This document shows, in pieces, positions 49,754 to 53,557 of a stretch of 53,557 bases of DNA. This DNA is from Bacteroidia bacterium. GTDB lineage: Bacteria; Bacteroidota; Bacteroidia; Bacteroidales; Paludibacteraceae. Both the position numbers and the translations under genes were made by a program. The stretch lies in assembly GCA_021152555.1 (NCBI GenBank), contig JAGKVE010000009.1, forward strand, positions 1 through 53,557, in the 5' to 3' direction. The notes beneath the pieces are model-generated. The model was given only the letters and a program-made list of their open reading frames with translations. It ran no database searches and was not told the origin of the DNA. How positions within the stretch are numbered: position 1 is the first letter of the stretch; each line of letters starts with the position of its first letter.

Positions 49754-51631
49754 TTAGAAACCGAAGGAGAGACCGAGAGTGACGGTGAAGTTCTTGCCTT
49801 GGGAATAGACAGGCGAGTATTTGTTCAGATAATAGTTCACCAATTCGTCTCCGGCAAGTTCCATTGATGTGCCGTCAGCATTCCAACCCCTGTCTTCCCC
49901 TTCTATGCGCTCGGACGTGGGCGCGAACGCGCGCGTATTATTATAGGTGAAATCAACGTGCGCATAGCAGTTATTGAATACTTCATATATCGCGCGGAAA
50001 TTGATTTCATCGTTCTGCCATATCTTTTCACTGAACGGCTTTTGCGCAATAATCGGATACGGCACCCGAGTACCGGCTATATTATGGCGAACATAATCGT
50101 ACGCGCGATATTTGGTATCCATTGTGTAATCCAATGTCAGGCGCAAACTACGAACCGGACGATATGACAACTGGATAAAGACAGACTGTGAGTTATCACG
50201 CATGTAATGTCCCATGTTATAACTGTTGGAAGTATAATCCAATACGCTGATTGAGTGGGAATAACATGCAATGTAAGAACGCATAAACTCTCCGCGGAGA
50301 CTCAGACCTTTTACAGGCCAACCGCTCCAGTTGAATCCTACCAAATAGGATATAGGATTATGCTCTTTGTTTGATTTCTTGAGTCGGGCGAACTTGAACT
50401 CATCGAGGAAGAACGAGCCATACAAGCGCAAATGGTCAGTCGGGCGGACAGTGATTGAAGCAAACGCCTGCGAGTTCTGGTTCTGCGTGTTTACACCTTT
50501 GGTAAGGAGGTGGTCCAACGACTTGAAGAAAGCGATTGGGATGAAATACGCCGCCTGCACGTTCCGCTCGGCATAGACAATCGAATTACCAAACGAGAAC
50601 TGGATATACTTGATTGGCATAAAGGTGAACATATTCGCCGCCATGAACTTGTTTGCCGGGCGATAGTTTTTGAGGATTACTCCTTCTTGGTGCACCTCGT
50701 TATAATAATAGGTTGAATCTATCACATTGCTGGGCAGCCATGCGTGGAAATAATCAAACTGGAACCATTTGCAGGGTGTGAGTTGGAGCGTTACCATCGG
50801 AACTGCGGGATTATGCGCAGAGAGGATATTCGAGCAATGCTGCGCGTCACCCCATTGAATGCGTTCGCATTGAATACCGATAGCCCCCCACCATGCGTAG
50901 AGCGATATACCTCCTCTGGAATCCGAGAAATCACCGCCGTAATTAGCCTCTTTGTACTGCACTCCGGGCAGATTATTGAGATAACCGGGCTGAGTTATTC
51001 TGGCGCCCGCTATTTTATCGTAACTACTCGGGAAATACGCGTCTTTGAGATAGTCGGTGCCCTTCCACGAATTATCGCGAATAGAACCCCAGATAGACAA
51101 GTGTTTCGCTATATCCATCTGAATTTCAGCACCATACCAGCGATGCGTAATAAGTCCCTTCCGGTTATACATAATGTCCATTCCCAGAATCGGTCTGACT
51201 CGCATCTTGAAGACCTTATCTTTGGTCAAAATATGCAAAGAAGGGTCAGCGAGCGACAGATTCGAAACGGACGTTATCCACTGCGTTTTATGCCGGTGGC
51301 CATATGAAGAATAGACGGGCAGTGTATCCAGTTCGAGGGCGTAATCCTGCAGATAAAACTGCAGGTCGTCACGCTGACGCTTGTTGAGCAACGAATCTTT
51401 GCTCTGCGCCTCGGACAACATTCTGGCAATTGCATCGCGCGAATAAGGCTTGATTGCTGCATTGGAAGAGATAACGCCATCAGAAGTCAATTCTTCGATG
51501 AAATCGTAAATCTCCGTATATTCAATCGCCTGCGGAATACGTTGGGCAAAGAGACAGCCTACCCCACCCTTCCCTAAAGGGAAGGAGAAGAAAGCGACAA
51601 GCGCCAAAATGACCTTTGTTTGTCTATTCAT
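49754..51631 (-). CDS. Wzi-like capsule assembly outer membrane protein
   Basis: A 625-residue outer-membrane barrel. After the signal peptide it has AIEYTEIYDFIEELTSDGVI, the usual N-terminal helix-rich start of the Caps_assemb_Wzi family, then long beta-strand segments ending in FTVTLGLSFGF. Wzi proteins bind capsule at the cell surface; its place tail-to-tail with the polysaccharide locus supports this. Related barrels also occur as type IX secretion accessory proteins, so a secretion role is the alternative. Oddity: the signal peptide is interrupted by FPLGKGGVG, encoded by a palindromic element (51569-51584), in frame. Confidence 0.8.
   Translation of the reverse strand: MNRQTKVILALVAFFSFPLGKGGVGCLFAQRIPQAIEYTEIYDFIEELTSDGVISSNAAIKPYSRDAIARMLSEAQSKDSLLNKRQRDDLQFYLQDYALELDTLPVYSSYGHRHKTQWITSVSNLSLADPSLHILTKDKVFKMRVRPILGMDIMYNRKGLITHRWYGAEIQMDIAKHLSIWGSIRDNSWKGTDYLKDAYFPSSYDKIAGARITQPGYLNNLPGVQYKEANYGGDFSDSRGGISLYAWWGAIGIQCERIQWGDAQHCSNILSAHNPAVPMVTLQLTPCKWFQFDYFHAWLPSNVIDSTYYYNEVHQEGVILKNYRPANKFMAANMFTFMPIKYIQFSFGNSIVYAERNVQAAYFIPIAFFKSLDHLLTKGVNTQNQNSQAFASITVRPTDHLRLYGSFFLDEFKFARLKKSNKEHNPISYLVGFNWSGWPVKGLSLRGEFMRSYIACYSHSISVLDYTSNSYNMGHYMRDNSQSVFIQLSYRPVRSLRLTLDYTMDTKYRAYDYVRHNIAGTRVPYPIIAQKPFSEKIWQNDEINFRAIYEVFNNCYAHVDFTYNNTRAFAPTSERIEGEDRGWNADGTSMELAGDELVNYYLNKYSPVYSQGKNFTVTLGLSFGF
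51569..51584. repeat. GC-rich palindromic hairpin element in the Wzi-like signal peptide
   Basis: CTTCCC-TAAA-GGGAAG, flanked by CTACCCCACC. On the coding strand it adds the residues FPLGKGGVG inside the hydrophobic signal sequence. Similar CCCT/AGGG hairpins lie at 9646 and 10014. Confidence 0.65.
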
Positions 51632-51677
51632 CCCGGGGTTTCCGTTTTGCTGTAGTGAGGACTTTGACTAAAGCGGA

Positions 51678-52304
51678 TTATTTAGAATAACGTGCGTTCA
51701 GACCTTCGATAACTTCGTCCGTAATGTCGTAGCCGGCTACCTTATTCATCAGCACAGCGTCATTGAGAATAATATGGATATGTCCGTCAGCGTTATACTC
51801 GCTCAGATACGCCTGTACGGAATCTTGCAACTGTTGGGTCAGTTCAGCCTGCTGCTGCATGAAGTCATTACTCAGTTTCTGGCGGAGGTTCTCAAGATCT
51901 TGCTGCTTGACCATGAGCTGCTGTTCTTTCTTTTGGAGTTTAGCCTGCTCGGACTCAGCACGTTCGCGGCTGAGGAAAGCGTTAGCTTCCACTTTTCGCT
52001 GAAAATCAAGGACATCGCGCTGAAAAGTTTCCATTTCTTTCTGGAGAGATTTAGCTTTCGTATCCAGTTTGACTGTCGATTCTTCATACTGCGACATGAG
52101 CTTGTCCTGCGCCTCAACAGCGAGGGTATAATGTTTGAGAATAGAATCGGTATTGACCACCGCGAGGGGCAATAAATCACCGGCCGCCTCTACTTCCTGC
52201 GCAGCTGGCTTTTTAGCACCGGGCGTAACGGTGAAGAAGATGACAAACAAGGCAACAATAGCAGCTGCCAAAACAGAATCAACGATAATTGCAATTTTGT
52301 TCAT
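51678..52304 (-). CDS. OmpH/Skp family periplasmic chaperone
   Basis: A 208-residue protein with an N-terminal membrane or signal segment (IAIIVDSVLAAAIVALFVIFF), the OmpH start LAVVNTDSILKHYTLAVEAQ, a long coiled coil (about residues 65-150) rich in Lys, Glu and Gln, and a beta-like end (HIHIILNDAVLMNKVAGYDIT). Skp-type trimers hold unfolded outer-membrane proteins in the periplasm. The uncleaved-looking N-terminal anchor is common in Bacteroidales versions. It lies 28 bases after a small membrane protein gene, in one unit. Confidence 0.88.
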   Translation of the reverse strand: MNKIAIIVDSVLAAAIVALFVIFFTVTPGAKKPAAQEVEAAGDLLPLAVVNTDSILKHYTLAVEAQDKLMSQYEESTVKLDTKAKSLQKEMETFQRDVLDFQRKVEANAFLSRERAESEQAKLQKKEQQLMVKQQDLENLRQKLSNDFMQQQAELTQQLQDSVQAYLSEYNADGHIHIILNDAVLMNKVAGYDITDEVIEGLNARYSK

Positions 52305-52332
52305 AAAATATAAATGTTTTAATTATTTGCGT

Positions 52333-52542
52333 TTATTTGTTCTTGAGGTCCATTTTGCGATTTTGCGCGCGGCGTAGCTCTTTGTCCTGCGCCGTTGAGC
52401 AGTGAATATTATCGGCTTTCATACGCTCGTTCTGATGTATATGCTGCGACCGGAAGGCATGATCTTTGCGGAAAATCACCCCTACGCAGAGCAACAACAT
52501 TGCGAGTGCCAAAACGGCAACTGTCAGAAGTACTGTAGTCAT
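52333..52542 (-). CDS. Small single-span membrane protein
   Basis: A 69-residue protein with one N-terminal transmembrane helix (VLLTVAVLALAMLLLCVGVIF) and a basic, hydrophilic tail containing FRSQHIHQNERMKADNIHCS followed by TAQDKELRRAQ. A tail of this form with a single Cys is common in small Bacteroidota membrane proteins of unknown function. It has its own promoter and heads the unit with the OmpH gene. Confidence 0.75.
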   Translation of the reverse strand: MTTVLLTVAVLALAMLLLCVGVIFRKDHAFRSQHIHQNERMKADNIHCSTAQDKELRRAQNRKMDLKNK

Positions 52543-52561
52543 AAAAAAGTCAATTTGGGTG

Positions 52562-52593
52562 CAAAGGTACTGCTTTTTTTTGACATACGCAAT
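52562..52593 (-). promoter_or_regulatory. Promoter of the small membrane protein-OmpH unit
   Basis: On the minus strand, ATTG (52590-52593, one mismatch), 20 bases, TACCTTTG (52562-52569), about 20 bases before the start at 52542. Confidence 0.68.
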
Positions 52594-52686
52594 AGTTTGT
52601 ATAAATTATACAAAAAAAGTAGTCTGTGGCACGTAACTAAAGTCCTATGCAAACTCATTAAAAATCAAGTCAATACCGCTTATCTC

Positions 52687-52785
52687 TCGATATTGACTCG
52701 ATATTGACTCGATATTGGCTCGATAACGGCTCGATGCGCCCTCGATTTGCCCTCGATTTGCCCTCGATAAAAGTTCGAATACGAA
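52687..52785. repeat. 11-base periodic array D
   Basis: TCGA begins at 52687, 52698, 52709, 52720, 52731, 52742, 52753, 52764 and 52775, nine times at an exact 11-base step. Units include TCGATATTGAC (twice), TCGATATTGGC, TCGATAACGGC, TCGATGCGCCC and TCGATTTGCCC (twice). Two weaker units may precede it (from 52665). It lies between the 3' end of the membrane protein gene at 52805 and the promoter at 52562. The remainder of this 262-base gap shows no gene. Confidence 0.92.
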
Positions 52786-52804
52786 AAGCGCAATCCGTAT
52801 CGGC

Positions 52805-53473
52805 TTACTCAGCCGCGGGTGCCTCCGGTTCAGCCGGTTGTTGGGGTTCAGCGCCGAGCAACTCTCCTGACGTAAGCTGGCGATAGATTGAAGCCTCTAC
52901 ACCGTAAATAGCCGGAACGGCAAAGACGCAAAGAACAACAACAATAATTGTGCCAATTGTCTGCAGCCAACCGATTTCACCTATTCCGAACAGCCACTGA
53001 ACAATACCTACGACTATTTCCAGGCAGAAAGCCAACAGGAACTCTGCTCCAAAAATACGCCATTTATTGCCATAAGTAATGCGGTTTGACTCGCGCAAAG
53101 AATCCAAAGCCGACATGTTTTTATCCACGAAAAGAACAGCCGCGAAAGACCATGCCACACTAATCACGAGCCCGGGAATAATGCCGAAAAGAAAGCCTAC
53201 AAAAATAGCCCCGGACATAAGCGCCATGAGGATGAAAAATTCTCCCATGTTGCGGCGGTATTTTCCATCAAAAATGAAGAGCGGATTAATCATTGTCCCT
53301 TTCGCCATTTCCGCAGGAAGCGAAGCCATGGCAATAGTGGTTCCCACATTGAGATAAGGAATCCAAATAGTGATGACGTAAAGCGCCGCAGCAGCAACGA
53401 GACTCAGATAATTGACAAGAGCGATAGCCAAACCATCCTTGATGGTAGCCATAATGTTGAGTTTTTTGTCCAT
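52805..53473 (-). CDS. Multi-pass membrane protein (DUF975/YciC-like, tentative)
   Basis: A 222-residue protein with five or six hydrophobic segments. The pattern of an amphipathic start (MDKKLNIMATIKDGLAIALV), a central VGFLFGIIPGLVISVAWSF and the following VDKNMSALDSLRESNRI is like that of DUF975/YciC-type bacterial membrane proteins, in which the 'AL..S..l' helix is conserved. The C terminus is a Pro/Glu/Ala-rich tail (EPQQPAEPEAPAAE), probably disordered. Function unknown. Its -7 box is at 53504-53511 on the minus strand. Confidence 0.72.
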   Translation of the reverse strand: MDKKLNIMATIKDGLAIALVNYLSLVAAAALYVITIWIPYLNVGTTIAMASLPAEMAKGTMINPLFIFDGKYRRNMGEFFILMALMSGAIFVGFLFGIIPGLVISVAWSFAAVLFVDKNMSALDSLRESNRITYGNKWRIFGAEFLLAFCLEIVVGIVQWLFGIGEIGWLQTIGTIIVVVLCVFAVPAIYGVEASIYRQLTSGELLGAEPQQPAEPEAPAAE

Positions 53474-53503
53474 AATGTAAATAAAAATTTATAAAAATCG
53501 TTA

Positions 53504-53511
53504 CAAAGATA
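53504..53511 (-). promoter_or_regulatory. -7 box of the terminal membrane protein gene
   Basis: TATCTTTG on the minus strand, about 30 bases before the start at 53473. The -33 position falls in the 7-base repeat tract and has no clear TTTG. Confidence 0.55.
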
Positions 53512-53518
53512 CAAAAAT

Positions 53519-53550
53519 AATTGAGAATTGAGAATTGAGAATTGAGAATT
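53519..53550. repeat. 7-base tandem repeat at the window edge
   Basis: AATTGAG repeated four times with a further partial unit. It sits in the upstream (-33) region of the terminal membrane protein gene, so copy number could alter promoter strength. It may continue past the window. Confidence 0.9.
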
Positions 53551-53557
53551 ATTATTT

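Noticed and set aside
52687..52785. 11-base array considered as a CRISPR array or origin iterons
   Set aside because: The units are far too short and have no repeat/spacer split, no cas genes are near, and no dnaA, rep or DnaA-box cluster is present.

Overview
The window comes from the chromosome of a member of the Bacteroidales (Bacteroidota). Supporting signs are the repeated promoter form TTTG-N19/20-TAnnTTTG, starts without Shine-Dalgarno sequences, and many families typical of this order: DUF2490 barrels, Wzi-like and FadL-like outer-membrane proteins, an OmpH/Skp chaperone, DUF2723 proteins, and secreted nucleases with short 'NVMGQ' tails. No insertion sequence, phage or CRISPR array was seen. 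The species cannot be named from this sequence.

Layout. 1-3466 (minus): three tandem secreted endonuclease I paralogues; the last one is cut short. 3467-9761 (minus): dihydrolipoyl dehydrogenase, then a tightly overlapping run of cysE, cysK, a C_GCAxxG_C_C protein, a TolC-type protein, a lysophospholipid acyltransferase and a YjjG-like phosphatase, headed by tRNA-Pro. 10093-16495 (minus): dnaK, a WbpB/WlbA-like sugar dehydrogenase, a strong candidate structured RNA (13236-13438), a FadL-like barrel, a small secreted protein, trpS and an Lrp regulator. 16592-22269: an O-methyltransferase, a PatB-type lyase, a thioesterase, a DUF4234 protein, a TonB-dependent receptor and queH. 22358-27434 (plus): remnants of an AraC regulator and of a Cthe_2159-like protein, followed by a VTC polyphosphate polymerase-like enzyme, a DUF4956 membrane protein and two DUF2490 barrels. 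27453-31755 (minus): a CobW-type GTPase with a His/Asp loop and a large DUF2723 membrane protein.

31968-49636 (plus) is a surface-polysaccharide locus of 17 genes with short gaps or overlaps. It has two UDP-sugar dehydrogenases, lysine biosynthesis genes (lysC, lysA), a Wzx flippase, an N-(carboxyethyl)ornithine/lysine synthase-like enzyme flanked by two different ATP-grasp ligases (one TupA-like), a Wzy-like polymerase, an IspD-SDR fusion of the CDP-ribitol type, a LicD-family transferase, two GT2 glycosyltransferases, a secreted EEP phosphatase/nuclease, an acetyltransferase, a DegT aminotransferase and a PglC/WcaJ-type initiating transferase. My inference is a capsule or exopolysaccharide whose uronic acid carries an amide-linked amino acid such as carboxyethyl-lysine, and which also carries ribitol phosphate. 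A Wzi-like barrel lies just beyond, in opposite orientation (49754-51631), followed by an OmpH chaperone and two small membrane proteins.

Beyond the genes, two families of short tandem repeat stand out. Four intergenic arrays (17272, 32755, 49654 and 52687) repeat with an 11-base step, mostly anchored on TCGA. Four other tracts repeat with a 7-base step, and three of these lie inside coding sequence (lpdA, the O-methyltransferase and the DUF2723 gene).
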